The notes: generated from the sequence alone by a model not told the origin. DNA of 23,684 nucleotides from CAZQSS01 sp964596405 (GCA_964596405.1 CAZQSS010000014.1:1-23684), one strand, 5' to 3'; positions 6,332 to 12,868 are shown, numbered from the stretch's first letter. A program made the numbers and translations.

Positions 6332-7531
6332 TTAGCGGAGTTCGCCCAGCACCACTAAGGCGGTTTTTTCATCGCCGCGGCGCAGATATTTTATTTCAAT
6401 TTGGCTACCTGGCGCATAAGCCATCAATATCTCCGGCAGGGTGCGGAGCGGGGTAATAGCTTCGCCGGCGGCGCTCACAATGACATCATCAGCCTTCAGG
6501 CCCAACTCCAAAAGCGGGCTTTTTTTATCTAAAGCCGGCAAACGGCGAATCGGATCAGCCGCTAAAGTGACACCCCAACCGGATTTGCTTTTGGCGGCAA
6601 GGAGTTGCGAGTTTTCAATACCGTGGGCGCCTAAATAGGCGCGGCTTATGTTGCCCTTGACCAGGATATCTCTTACGGCCGAGTTGATAATTTCTGATTT
6701 TAGGAAAGTTCCGTTGCCAATCACTAAGCCGGCCAGTTCGCCGCGATTATTGACAAGCGGCGCGCCTAAAAAACTTTTATCCAAAGAAAGATTGGTCAGT
6801 CCCAAGCGGTAAATATTTTCGGAGGCAAAGTAGCGATCATTTTTATTTTTGGGCACAAAATAATTAATTGATAAAACTCGCGCCGGCTGGACATTGAGGT
6901 CGCCGGTCGGCAGCCATAAATCCGTGCCGACACTGAACTCGTCCAGATTCACAAAAGACAGGGTGGCCAAATTAGCGCCACTTACTTTGATAATCGCCAA
7001 ATCCGAGGCCAAATCCGGAATAATTTTTTCAATCCGATAAAAATTGCGGTCGTTATCAATCACGGCTACGTCATTTTTATTGATTTTGGCCAAGACCGAC
7101 TTGGTGGTGGCAATATAGCCGTCGGCTGTCAAAACCGCGCCGCGGCCGATTTTTTGCGCCGGATCAACCATAAGTTCGCCCGCAGATTTGGCCGGTATGG
7201 AATAGAAAGTAACGGTACTGGCCATAATTTTGCGGGTCAAGACATCTTGGGTTATGTTGCGGTTTTCAGAACGGCGCACTTGGCTGGCGGTGGGTTTCCA
7301 GGCGCCGCCCTCGCCCCAGAGCCAGTTATCAAAAAATCGGGAGTTAATTACCATGCCGCCCACAATACCGGAAGCAAAACCGAAGACCACGGCCAAAAGA
7401 AACAGTTTTAAAAACCATTTTTGTTCGGTCAGGTCGCCCTTGCCTTTTTGGCGCACCTCTTTGGGTAGGTGTGGAGCGACCGCTTCTTTTATCTCTTTAG
7501 TTTTTTCAGTTGTCTTTTTGCCGACGGGCAT
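6332..7531 (-). CDS. Membrane-anchored HtrA/DegP-like protein with PDZ domain, probably catalytically inactive
   Basis: Layout: a charged cytoplasmic N-terminus (1-37), one transmembrane helix (about 40-62), a chymotrypsin-fold domain (about 95-290) and a PDZ domain (about 296-395, with GVTLAADPIRRLPA, SPLLELGLKADDVIVSAAG). The fold matches the HtrA family: GAVLTADGYIATTKSVL aligns with the His segment, SDLAIIKV with the Asp segment, and FLGAPLVNNRGELAGLV with the Ser segment. Of the triad only Asp177 remains; the His position is Ser145 and the nucleophile position (usually in GNSGGP) is Leu255. It is therefore likely a pseudoprotease that binds unfolded or C-terminal peptides outside the membrane. 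It is the last gene of the minus-strand unit, 19 bases after the multi-spanning membrane protein gene. Confidence 0.85.
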   Translation of the reverse strand: MPVGKKTTEKTKEIKEAVAPHLPKEVRQKGKGDLTEQKWFLKLFLLAVVFGFASGIVGGMVINSRFFDNWLWGEGGAWKPTASQVRRSENRNITQDVLTRKIMASTVTFYSIPAKSAGELMVDPAQKIGRGAVLTADGYIATTKSVLAKINKNDVAVIDNDRNFYRIEKIIPDLASDLAIIKVSGANLATLSFVNLDEFSVGTDLWLPTGDLNVQPARVLSINYFVPKNKNDRYFASENIYRLGLTNLSLDKSFLGAPLVNNRGELAGLVIGNGTFLKSEIINSAVRDILVKGNISRAYLGAHGIENSQLLAAKSKSGWGVTLAADPIRRLPALDKKSPLLELGLKADDVIVSAAGEAITPLRTLPEILMAYAPGSQIEIKYLRRGDEKTALVVLGELR

Positions 7532-7550
7532 ATAAAAAAATTTAGGTTAA

Positions 7551-8315
7551 TTAAATCCACCGGGCTAAGACCATTATCAAGACAATGAGAACAGCCGAAA
7601 AAATGCCACGGATTAATGTTTTTTTAGGATGAAATCTTTTATCCATGTAATCGGAAGCAATACCTAAACCGTTGAGCATAATAATCGTCAGTATCCAGCC
7701 TTTGATTAAAAATCCCAGTGGCCAGAGACTAATGACCCAAAAGAATTCCACAATCAGAACACTGATAATAAGAGAAATAAAGGCCACTTTGGCGGTTTCA
7801 CGGTGATTTAAGAATAGCGCTTCAAAGTCCAGTAACCAACTTATAAGAAGGGCTAAAACCATGGTGGGCCAAAAAGTGTTGGCTAAAAAAGTGACCCAGC
7901 CAAACAGCGCCGAAAAAATAAAAAAAGCCGAAAGCGCCAGCAATACCGAACCGATACGTTCTAAGGCGCGGGGAGGATATTTGGCTGAACCACGCGCCAA
8001 AAGGCTTAAGTAAAAAAAATCAAGATAAACCAAAATACCGGCGACAATAATAATGATTTGGCGCAAGAGAGGTCGGTCAATAAAGATAAAAATTAAAAAA
8101 GCGCTGATAATCAGCGACAAAAACGGCAGACTAAAATGATGGGTGGCCAAAACCGACCGGCGGTGGAGGCGCAAAAAAAATCCAGAGCACAAAATCGGCC
8201 AGGCCACTGCCAGCCCGCCGAAAAGAATCAGCCAAGGGGAATAATAGTTGGCCAATTCCAGTAAACCTATAAACCCCCCGGCCGCGAGGAGGGGAATGAG
8301 CCAGCCTCCAATCAT
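7551..8315 (-). CDS. Multi-spanning membrane protein, function unknown
   Basis: A 254-residue, very hydrophobic protein with about seven or eight predicted membrane segments, starting MIGGWLIPLLAAGGFIGLLE and ending with a helix before ARWI. Basic residues sit in short loops (FLRLHRRSVLATHH, DYMDKRFHPKKTLIRG), suggesting those face the cytoplasm. I do not recognise a family. The start overlaps the stop of the upstream gene by four bases (ATGA), so the two are translationally coupled and their products may form one complex in the membrane. Confidence 0.7.
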   Translation of the reverse strand: MIGGWLIPLLAAGGFIGLLELANYYSPWLILFGGLAVAWPILCSGFFLRLHRRSVLATHHFSLPFLSLIISAFLIFIFIDRPLLRQIIIIVAGILVYLDFFYLSLLARGSAKYPPRALERIGSVLLALSAFFIFSALFGWVTFLANTFWPTMVLALLISWLLDFEALFLNHRETAKVAFISLIISVLIVEFFWVISLWPLGFLIKGWILTIIMLNGLGIASDYMDKRFHPKKTLIRGIFSAVLIVLIMVLARWI

Positions 8316-8752
8316 ATTTGGTTGAAAAGTTTAATAAGCAGTGTTTCGGTTGAGACGGCGTCGGGCAGTGATTTGCCGGCCAAAAAGGAACTGATTTTTT
8401 CTAAACTTAAAATAAGTTGTAAGTGTTTTTCTGCTTTGTCAGAAGAAACAGTAAGACCCAGCAGTTGTTTTTTAGCGTCGGCGACGGCGGTCGTCCATTG
8501 GGTTTGCAAATCTTGCCCGGTCAGATCAACTAAGCGGGCGCGTTTTATAAGATAACGACGGAAAATAGCTTTGACATTATTTTCGTAATTTTGATCTTCG
8601 GTAATAGTCGGATTGCGTTTGGCCACGCTAAAATCAATTTCAATTTTTGGAGTGTAGTTGTAAAAAAGCAAAGAGAGCAGTGAAAAACTGCCTAAGATAA
8701 CAACCGCCAAGCTAGCTAAAATAAAATGTTCGCGACTAAGCCGCTTCATCAT
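8312..8752 (-). CDS. Single-pass membrane protein with extracytoplasmic helical domain, function unknown
   Basis: About 146 residues: a short basic start (MMKRLSREH), one transmembrane helix (about 11-32) and an outside-facing, mostly helical domain with many Lys, Gln and Leu residues. No recognised family. The ATG at 8752 (minus) is the one inside the right-hand TATG of element B, and a second ATG follows directly. An ORF open further upstream would add MMKSCGVDILG, but that peptide is encoded by the repeat element and also occurs before unrelated genes, so I do not take it as the start. It overlaps the next gene by four bases. Confidence 0.7.
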   Translation of the reverse strand: MMKRLSREHFILASLAVVILGSFSLLSLLFYNYTPKIEIDFSVAKRNPTITEDQNYENNVKAIFRRYLIKRARLVDLTGQDLQTQWTTAVADAKKQLLGLTVSSDKAEKHLQLILSLEKISSFLAGKSLPDAVSTETLLIKLFNQI

Positions 8753-8903
8753 ACCCAGTATATCAACCCCGCATGATTTCATCACTCGGGGAAATTATTT
8801 AGTTTTAGTAAAGATTGTATATTTTTTGATAACCCAGTTTTCTAATCCGTCGCTTCTTTTTGTTCTGCCGAGCAGAACTTGTGGGGTTGTATTACTGGGC
8901 ATA
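8750..8903 (-). mobile_element. Element B (family alpha), minus orientation
   Basis: 154 bp bounded by TATG on both sides in the minus orientation (left 8903-8900, right 8753-8750). The left end is as in element A apart from CCAC in place of CCGC. The left hairpin is GTTCTGC/GCAGAAC (loop TCG), a fully compensated change from the GTTTCGC/GCGAAAC of copies A and C. The right hairpin (8767-8791) keeps CCCC/GGGG and TGAT/GAA/ATCA. The left boundary is two bases after the stop of the AI-2E permease gene and the right boundary supplies the start of the next gene. Its inner sequence next to the hairpin (AAAAAGAAGCGACGGATT) is shared with copy D. Confidence 0.85.
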
Positions 8904-8905
8904 CA

Positions 8906-9943
8906 TTAAGGCTTTTTTTGTTGCCAGACTAAAACATCAGACCAAATAATGGTCAAAAGCGTGACGGTGGGAATGGCCAAGAGCGCTCCCACGATACCAA
9001 TTAAACGGAAACCGATTAAAAGCGCCAAGATACTGATGACCGGATTAAGCCCCACCACTTTTTTCATGATTTTGGGCACCAAGAAATTATTTTCCAATTG
9101 CTGAATGACCAAAAAGACAATGCCCACCAAAAGCGGCTTCATCCAGCCGCCGGTCTGGAGGAAGGTAATTGAAACAGCCACGATCGCGGTAAAAATTGGG
9201 CCGGCATAGGGAATGGTTTCAAACAGACCGGCCATAATACCCAAGATTAGGGCGTATTGGACGTCGAGCGCCAACAGGCCGAGATAGCTCAACACGCCCA
9301 CCACTAAATTCAAAATCAATTGTCCTCTCAGCCACCGGCCCAATTTTTCTTTAATCCTTTCCCACAGGCCGCTTAGATATTCACGATAAGATTCCGGCGC
9401 GACTACCTGAATAAATTTTTTAATGCTATTTTCTTCAACCACCAGATAGAAAGTCAAAACCAACACCAAAATTAAAGAAAAAAGCCCGCCAAAGAAACCG
9501 AACACCGATCCGATGACTTTTTGGACTGTTTCGCTGCCCGATTGGAGCGCGCCGGGCAGGTAATTGGTGATATTGCCCAAAAGGCCATAGCGATCTAACA
9601 AATCTTTAAAGTTGGTCATGCCCGAGATAAGTTTATTCCAGTAATGGCCAAAATTGGCGCTCAACTGTGAAAATTGGGCGATCGCCGCCGGCACAAGAAT
9701 CAATCCAATAACGGACAAGAGACCCAGCAAGACAATGTAAATAATTATGACGGCCGTGCCGCGGTGAAACTTGTGTTTTTGAAACCAGTCGGCCAGCGGA
9801 TCAATGAGAGAGGCCAAGATGATGGCTACAAAAAGTAAGATTAAGATGTCTAGAATCAAGTAGCCCACCCAAAGGAGCAGTGCGATAAGGAGGACCTTAA
9901 TAAGGGTAGAGGTGCTTATAGATATGGTTTGTTTATCTTCCAT
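8906..9943 (-). CDS. AI-2E family (PerM/UPF0118) membrane permease
   Basis: A 345-residue protein with the family layout: an N-terminal pair of membrane segments (about 10-50, including VGYLILDILILLFVAIILASLIDPLADWFQ), a third (about 62-85), a central soluble region (about 90-150), and a C-terminal block of membrane segments with family-typical GLFETIPYAGPIFTAI, FLVIQQLENNFLVPKIMKK and VGLNPVISILALLIG. Members are exporters or Na+/H+ antiporters; the AI-2 role is proven for only a few and should not be assumed. It is the first gene of the minus-strand unit, with a strong promoter at 9976-10004 that faces the smpB promoter. Confidence 0.92.
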   Translation of the reverse strand: MEDKQTISISTSTLIKVLLIALLLWVGYLILDILILLFVAIILASLIDPLADWFQKHKFHRGTAVIIIYIVLLGLLSVIGLILVPAAIAQFSQLSANFGHYWNKLISGMTNFKDLLDRYGLLGNITNYLPGALQSGSETVQKVIGSVFGFFGGLFSLILVLVLTFYLVVEENSIKKFIQVVAPESYREYLSGLWERIKEKLGRWLRGQLILNLVVGVLSYLGLLALDVQYALILGIMAGLFETIPYAGPIFTAIVAVSITFLQTGGWMKPLLVGIVFLVIQQLENNFLVPKIMKKVVGLNPVISILALLIGFRLIGIVGALLAIPTVTLLTIIWSDVLVWQQKKP

Positions 9944-9975
9944 AAGGTAAAAAAGTTAAATTTTTTTATATCTAT

Positions 9976-10004
9976 ATTATAACTCTCTTGTAAAAAACGG
10001 TCAA
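9976..10004 (-). promoter_or_regulatory. Promoter for the AI-2E permease operon
   Basis: Minus strand TTGACC (9999-10004), a 17-base spacer and perfect TATAAT (9976-9981). It overlaps the smpB promoter on the other strand, so the two cannot easily be occupied at once. Confidence 0.8.
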
Positions 10005-10016
10005 TGATAATATAAT
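9988..10016 (+). promoter_or_regulatory. Promoter for smpB
   Basis: TTGTAA (9988-9993), a 17-base spacer and perfect TATAAT (10011-10016). Transcription should begin near 10023, only about six bases before the smpB ATG, so the mRNA is nearly leaderless and has no room for a ribosome binding site. Confidence 0.75.
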
Positions 10017-10028
10017 GACTCTGTATTT

Positions 10029-10466
10029 ATGCCGATTTTAGCCACCAACAAGCGCGCCAATTTTGATTATGAAATTATCCAGACTTGGGAGGCGGGTTTG
10101 ACATTGACCGGCAACGAAGTCAAAGCCATTCGTCAAGGTTTGGCCAGCCTTAAAGAGTCTTACGTGATGGTTAAAAACAGCGAACTATTTTTAACCGGCG
10201 CGCATATTGGCAAGTATCCAAAATCCGGTGAAGTGGCTTACGACCCGATCCGCGACCGCAAGCTCCTGCTCAAAAAGGCGGAAATTATGCAAATCATCGG
10301 TTTAAAGACCCAGCAAGGCTTGACATTGATACCCATAAAGCTGTATACTAGTGGACACAGGATTAAGCTAGAGATCGGTTTGGGACGCGGCCGAAAGAAA
10401 GCGGACAAGCGCGAATTAATTAAAAAACGCGACCTTGATCGCGAAATACGCCGCGACCTCGCTTAA
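10029..10466 (+). CDS. smpB: SsrA-binding protein SmpB
   Basis: SmpB binds the tRNA-like domain of tmRNA and brings it to stalled ribosomes for trans-translation. The 145-residue protein shows the family features in order: NKRANFDYEI, TWEAGLTLTGNEVKAIRQG, SLKESYV, GAHIGKYP, YDPIRDRKLLL, the LIPIKLYTSGHRIKLEIGLGRG segment, and a basic tail (RGRKKADKRELIKKRDLDREIRRDL) that reads the empty mRNA channel. The start at 10029 fits the family's M-x-N-(K/R)-x-A-x-x-(D/E)-Y opening. The tmRNA gene lies 58 bases downstream, a common pairing. Confidence 0.97.
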   Translation: MPILATNKRANFDYEIIQTWEAGLTLTGNEVKAIRQGLASLKESYVMVKNSELFLTGAHIGKYPKSGEVAYDPIRDRKLLLKKAEIMQIIGLKTQQGLTLIPIKLYTSGHRIKLEIGLGRGRKKADKRELIKKRDLDREIRRDLA

Positions 10467-10524
10467 AAGTTCGTTTTATTTATTGTTTCGAGTTTCGAAT
10501 TTAGAGTTTAGAATTTATCAATAC

Positions 10525-10924
10525 GGGGGTGCCGGATTTCGACAGAAATCAATCTTTAAATCTGCAAGTAGAGGTTGCTTTATTCCTCTTTAATCCATAA
10601 AGCAAAGGCTTAAATGCCAACATCATTTCAAGAGTGAAGAACGCCGTAGCTTCGGCTTTCAGCGTCCCTTCATTCGCTATGGTTGCCGCTTAATAGCCGC
10701 AATCACATTCCGCGCCTGATACTCAATACGGCATCCGGAGTGATATAATATTGAGTGTAGTCAAACAAAGCGACTCAGTTTGTTTGATGAAATTATTCTG
10801 AGAACAAGCTCTGGCGATTTTACTGATTTTACACGCCGGAGTCCAAAATAAAAATCAGCCAAACTTGTAGACGGTTTAAAAGACAGGTTTTTGGACATGG
10901 GTTTAACTCCCATCACCTCCACCA
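10525..10924 (+). ncRNA. ssrA: Transfer-messenger RNA (tmRNA)
   Basis: About 400 nt. The 5' end GGGGGTGCCGGATTTCGACAG is the tmRNA signature, and the 3' end is GGGTTTAACTCCCATCACCTCC plus encoded CCA. The acceptor stem GGGGGTG pairs with CACCTCC (one G-U), and the T arm contains GGGTTTAACTCCC. The tag ORF probably resumes at GCC 10616 and runs 25 codons to the tandem stop TAATAG at 10691-10696. It opens ANIISRVKNA and ends SFAMVAA, whose small hydrophobic end fits a proteolysis tag; at 25 residues it is longer than the usual 8-15. Its position after smpB supports the call. Confidence 0.95.
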
Positions 10925-10977
10925 ATTTTCTCGAAATTTTGAAGCCGCGAGGCGCCCAAAATTTCGTTGGAAAATTG
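10923..10977 (+). repeat. Long two-part hairpin directly after tmRNA
   Basis: CAATTTTC (10923-10930) pairs with GAAAATTG (10970-10977), and inside it CGAAATTTTG (10932-10941) pairs with CAAAATTTCG (10957-10966), with GCC/GGC at the tip. It overlaps the encoded CCA. There is no T-run, so it is more likely a 3' processing or protection structure for tmRNA than a classical terminator. Confidence 0.7.
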
Positions 10978-10978
10978 A

Positions 10979-11061
10979 GTGTCCCGACCGAAGCGGAGGG
11001 ACACGACGCATAATTTATAATTTCCCGACGTAAAGTCGGGATCCCGACCGAAGCGTCGGGA
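10979..11061 (+). repeat. Three consecutive GC-rich hairpins upstream of infC
   Basis: Stems GTGTCCC/GGGACAC (10979-11004), TCCCGAC/GTCGGGA (11023-11041) and TCCCGAC/GTCGGGA with loop CGAAGC (11042-11061). The third motif, CCCGACCGAAGCGTCGGG, recurs inverted with one mismatch inside the coding region at 18867-18884, so it is a dispersed palindromic repeat. Here it forms the infC leader or the ssrA-infC spacer. Confidence 0.7.
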
Positions 11062-11080
11062 CATAATTCATCAGACAACC

Positions 11081-11632
11081 ATGCGCATTTCACGTCATCC
11101 AAGAAGGTTTCAGAAGCCGACGGGCATTAATTTTCGCGTCAACGAGGGCATTAACATCCCGGAGATTCAGGTTATTGACGAAACGGGCAAATTTTTAGGT
11201 AGCATGCCCACCCGGCAGGCTCTGGATATGGCCGAGGAGCGCGGTTACGATCTGGTAGAAGTTAACCCGACCGCTAAGCCGCCCGTAGCCAAGCTTTTAA
11301 ATTTTGGCCAGTTTAAATACGAAAAAGAAAAAGAATTAAAAAAACAAAAATTGGCGGTCAAACAGATTGAAATCAAGGGCATCCGCCTTTCTACCCGCAT
11401 CGGCGCTCACGATCTGGAATTGCGAAAAAAACAGTCGTTGCAGTTTTTGACCGACGGTAATAAAATCAAAATAGAAATAATTTTAAAAGGCCGCGAACGG
11501 CAGCACAGTTATCTGGCTTTTAAAACTATCAACGATTTTATCAGCCAATTAAAACAAACAATGGAAATAAACATAGAACAGCCCACCATCGCTCAAGGCA
11601 ACAAAATCGGCGCCTTGATTGGCAAGGCTTAA
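11081..11632 (+). CDS. infC: Translation initiation factor IF-3
   Basis: IF-3 binds the 30S subunit, prevents early 50S joining and checks start-codon selection. The 183-residue protein has the N-domain (NFRVNEGINIPEIQVIDETG, MPTRQALDMAEERGYDLVEVNP, KPPVAKLLNFGQFKYE), a Lys-rich linker helix (about 72-95), and the C-domain (KQIEIKGIRLSTRIGAHDLE, GNKIKIEIILKGRER, with a final hydrophobic segment). A normal ATG start is used, not the rare AUU codon known from enterobacterial infC, at least for the start I see. It heads infC-rpmI-rplT, which is interrupted here by two different repeat elements. Confidence 0.95.
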   Translation: MRISRHPRRFQKPTGINFRVNEGINIPEIQVIDETGKFLGSMPTRQALDMAEERGYDLVEVNPTAKPPVAKLLNFGQFKYEKEKELKKQKLAVKQIEIKGIRLSTRIGAHDLELRKKQSLQFLTDGNKIKIEIILKGRERQHSYLAFKTINDFISQLKQTMEINIEQPTIAQGNKIGALIGKA

Positions 11633-11671
11633 GACTAAAAGACTGAAAGATTAAAAGACGTAATTTAAAAA

Positions 11672-11819
11672 TATGCCCAGTAATACAACCCCGCAAGTTT
11701 CGCTTCGCGAAACACATAGGGGCAAATGAGCATTGCTGGGAAAACTGATAAATAAAATAAAATATTTTAACTTAAATCCCTACGTGATGAAATCATGCGG
11801 GGTTGATATACTGGGTATG
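11672..11819 (+). mobile_element. Element C (family alpha) between infC and rpmI
   Basis: 148 bp bounded by TATG (11672-11675 and 11816-11819). The left end and hairpin (GTTTCGC/GCGAAAC) are identical to copy A through the hairpin. The right hairpin (11778-11802) has CCCT/GGGG, where the C to T change keeps pairing as U-G, then TGAT/GAA/ATCA. The final ATG (11817) is the rpmI start. The inner region is AT-rich and differs from copies A and B. It begins 39 bases after the infC stop. Confidence 0.85.
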
Positions 11820-12014
11820 CCAAAAATGAAAACACACAAAGCGACCGCCAAACGGTTTACTATCACCCGGAAGAATAAATTCTTGGTCCGCAAGGCCGGC
11901 CAGGATCATTTTAACGCGCGCGAAAGCGGTAAAACCACCCGGAACAAACGCCGTGATATTCAGTTTTCCCAGAGTTTTAAAAAAACTTTGGACGTGGCTT
12001 TGCCTAATCGCTAA
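11817..12014 (+). CDS. rpmI: 50S ribosomal protein L35
   Basis: A 65-residue basic ribosomal protein. MPKMKTHKATAKRF is the classical L35 start, and KAGQDHFNARESGKTTRNKR fits the rest of the family. The start codon is the ATG within the right-hand TATG of element C; the family N-terminus begins exactly there, so translation from upstream ATGs inside the element (which would add MKSCGVDILG or more) is unlikely to be the native form. The length is normal from this start. The gene is followed after 27 bases by element E and rplT. Confidence 0.95.
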   Translation: MPKMKTHKATAKRFTITRKNKFLVRKAGQDHFNARESGKTTRNKRRDIQFSQSFKKTLDVALPNR

Positions 12015-12041
12015 CTTAATCATCGAATAATAAAGAAATCG

Positions 12042-12178
12042 TATGCCCCGTTAGAAGTTCTCCAGTAAAAAATTTGTTCAAAATTTTTTACTCAAGACTA
12101 ACGCGGCCAAGCGACAAAACAATCTTATATTTTTTAATCAAACTTTCTAATAAATTATCTAACTTCTAACGGGGTATG
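12042..12178 (+). mobile_element. Element E (family beta) between rpmI and rplT
   Basis: 137 bp bounded by TATG (12042-12045 and 12175-12178). The left end ATGCCCCGTTAGAAGT and the right end ACTTCTAACGGGGTAT are inverses with one mismatch. A left hairpin AGTAAAAAATTT/AAATTTTTTACT (loop GTTC) lies just inside. The sequence differs from family alpha but the architecture is the same, including the TATG borders and the start codon at the right end (12176, rplT). The inner 60 or so bases are unrelated to those of copy F. Confidence 0.85.
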
Positions 12179-12514
12179 AGAATTAAAAGAGGTACAATGC
12201 ATTTGAAGCGCCGCAAAGGTATTTTGAAATTAACCAAAGGTTACCGCTGGGGGCGCAAAAGCAAACTCAAACTGGCTCAGACCGCCATTTTAAAGGCCGG
12301 CACTTACGCCTTTCGCGATCGCCGCGCCAAAAAGAGATCGGCTCGCCGCCTGTGGTCTATCAAGATTAACGCCGCCGTTCGCGAAAAGGGAAAGGGGATG
12401 AGTTACAGCAAGCTGATTAATAAATTAAAAGTGGCCAAAGTAGAACTGGATCGCAAGGTGCTTTCTCAGATTGCCGAACAGCATCCGGCCGTGTTTGAAA
12501 AAATTATCGCCTAG
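12176..12514 (+). CDS. rplT: 50S ribosomal protein L20
   Basis: L20 binds 23S rRNA early in 50S assembly and, in well-studied bacteria, represses its own operon through the leader RNA. The 112-residue protein has the family features MRIKRGTMHLKRRKGILKLT, KGYRWGRKSK, the DRRAKKRSARRLWSIKINAA segment, and the C-terminal AVREKGKGMSYSKLINKLK domain. The conserved MRIKRG start coincides with the ATG in the right-hand TATG of element E, so the element directly abuts the true start codon. An in-frame TAA stands three codons upstream (TAACGGGGTATG), excluding any N-terminal extension. Confidence 0.96.
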   Translation: MRIKRGTMHLKRRKGILKLTKGYRWGRKSKLKLAQTAILKAGTYAFRDRRAKKRSARRLWSIKINAAVREKGKGMSYSKLINKLKVAKVELDRKVLSQIAEQHPAVFEKIIA

Positions 12515-12526
12515 ATTTGTCCTGCA

Positions 12527-12680
12527 CAAAGTGGACCGTTGGTGCCTGCCCGCCGAGTTTGCCGGTGCCACAGAACCGAATGGCGAAGCGGTGGACCGAG
12601 AGGCGGGTAGCCCGGTCCCGATTCCGCAGAACGAATTCCCGAATGTCTTAAACAAATCAATTCAAAGTGGACCGTTGGTG
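12527..12680 (+). repeat. Direct repeat of the tRNA-Asp 5' end, with a diverged third copy
   Basis: CAAAGTGGACCGTTGGTG occurs at 12527-12544 and again at 12663-12680, where the second copy is the start of the real tRNA. Between them, 12591-12615 repeats GTGGACCG and TAGCCCGGT with a different middle, so it looks like a decayed tRNA 5' half. CCCGCC (12548-12553) and GGCGGG (12602-12607) form an inverted repeat in the intervening segment. This looks like partial tandem duplication of, or integration at, the tRNA gene. No ORF here is convincing. Confidence 0.75.
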
Positions 12681-12746
12681 TAGCCCGGTTAACACGTCTC
12701 CCTGTCACGGAGAAGACCACGGGTTCAAATCCCGTACGGTCCGCCA
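12669..12746 (+). tRNA. tRNA-Asp (anticodon GUC), CCA encoded
   Basis: The acceptor stem GGACCGT pairs with ACGGTCC. The anticodon arm TCTCC/GGAGA holds the loop CTGTCAC with anticodon GTC, and the T arm is CGGGTTCAAATCCCG. G follows the acceptor stem as discriminator, then CCA is encoded. The D arm contains GTGTAGCCCGGTTAACAC. Confidence 0.95.
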
Positions 12747-12783
12747 ACACAGAAACTCCACTGGAAAGTGGAGTTTCTGTGTT
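12746..12783 (+). terminator. Very strong hairpin after tRNA-Asp
   Basis: A perfect 17-base-pair stem, AACACAGAAACTCCACT with its inverse, with loop GGAA. It starts at the last base of the encoded CCA. A T-run is missing (GGTTGG follows), so it may end transcription or act as a 3' processing signal. Confidence 0.7.
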
Positions 12784-12868
12784 GGTTGGCACGATGAGAG
12801 AGCATCAGTGAATTAAAATTTTTTTACTGATTTATACAAAAAGGGATTAAATTATTTTGTAAAGTAAT

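Noticed and set aside
10979..11061. CRISPR-like array
   Set aside because: The three units are unequal palindromes with very short or no spacers; no cas genes are present.
10761..11102. 113-residue minus-strand ORF over the tmRNA 3' end and hairpins
   Set aside because: It lies over tmRNA and palindromic repeats, and its translation is of repeat type (repeated PSASVGT and PDASVGI segments).
11733..11816. N-terminal extension of rpmI from an ATG at 11733 through MKSCGVDILG
   Set aside because: The extension is encoded by element C, the same peptide precedes unrelated genes, and the L35 family begins MPKMKT at 11817.
12511..12792. 93-residue minus-strand ORF over the tRNA
   Set aside because: It is the antisense translation of tRNA-Asp and its duplicated 5' end; no support as a gene.
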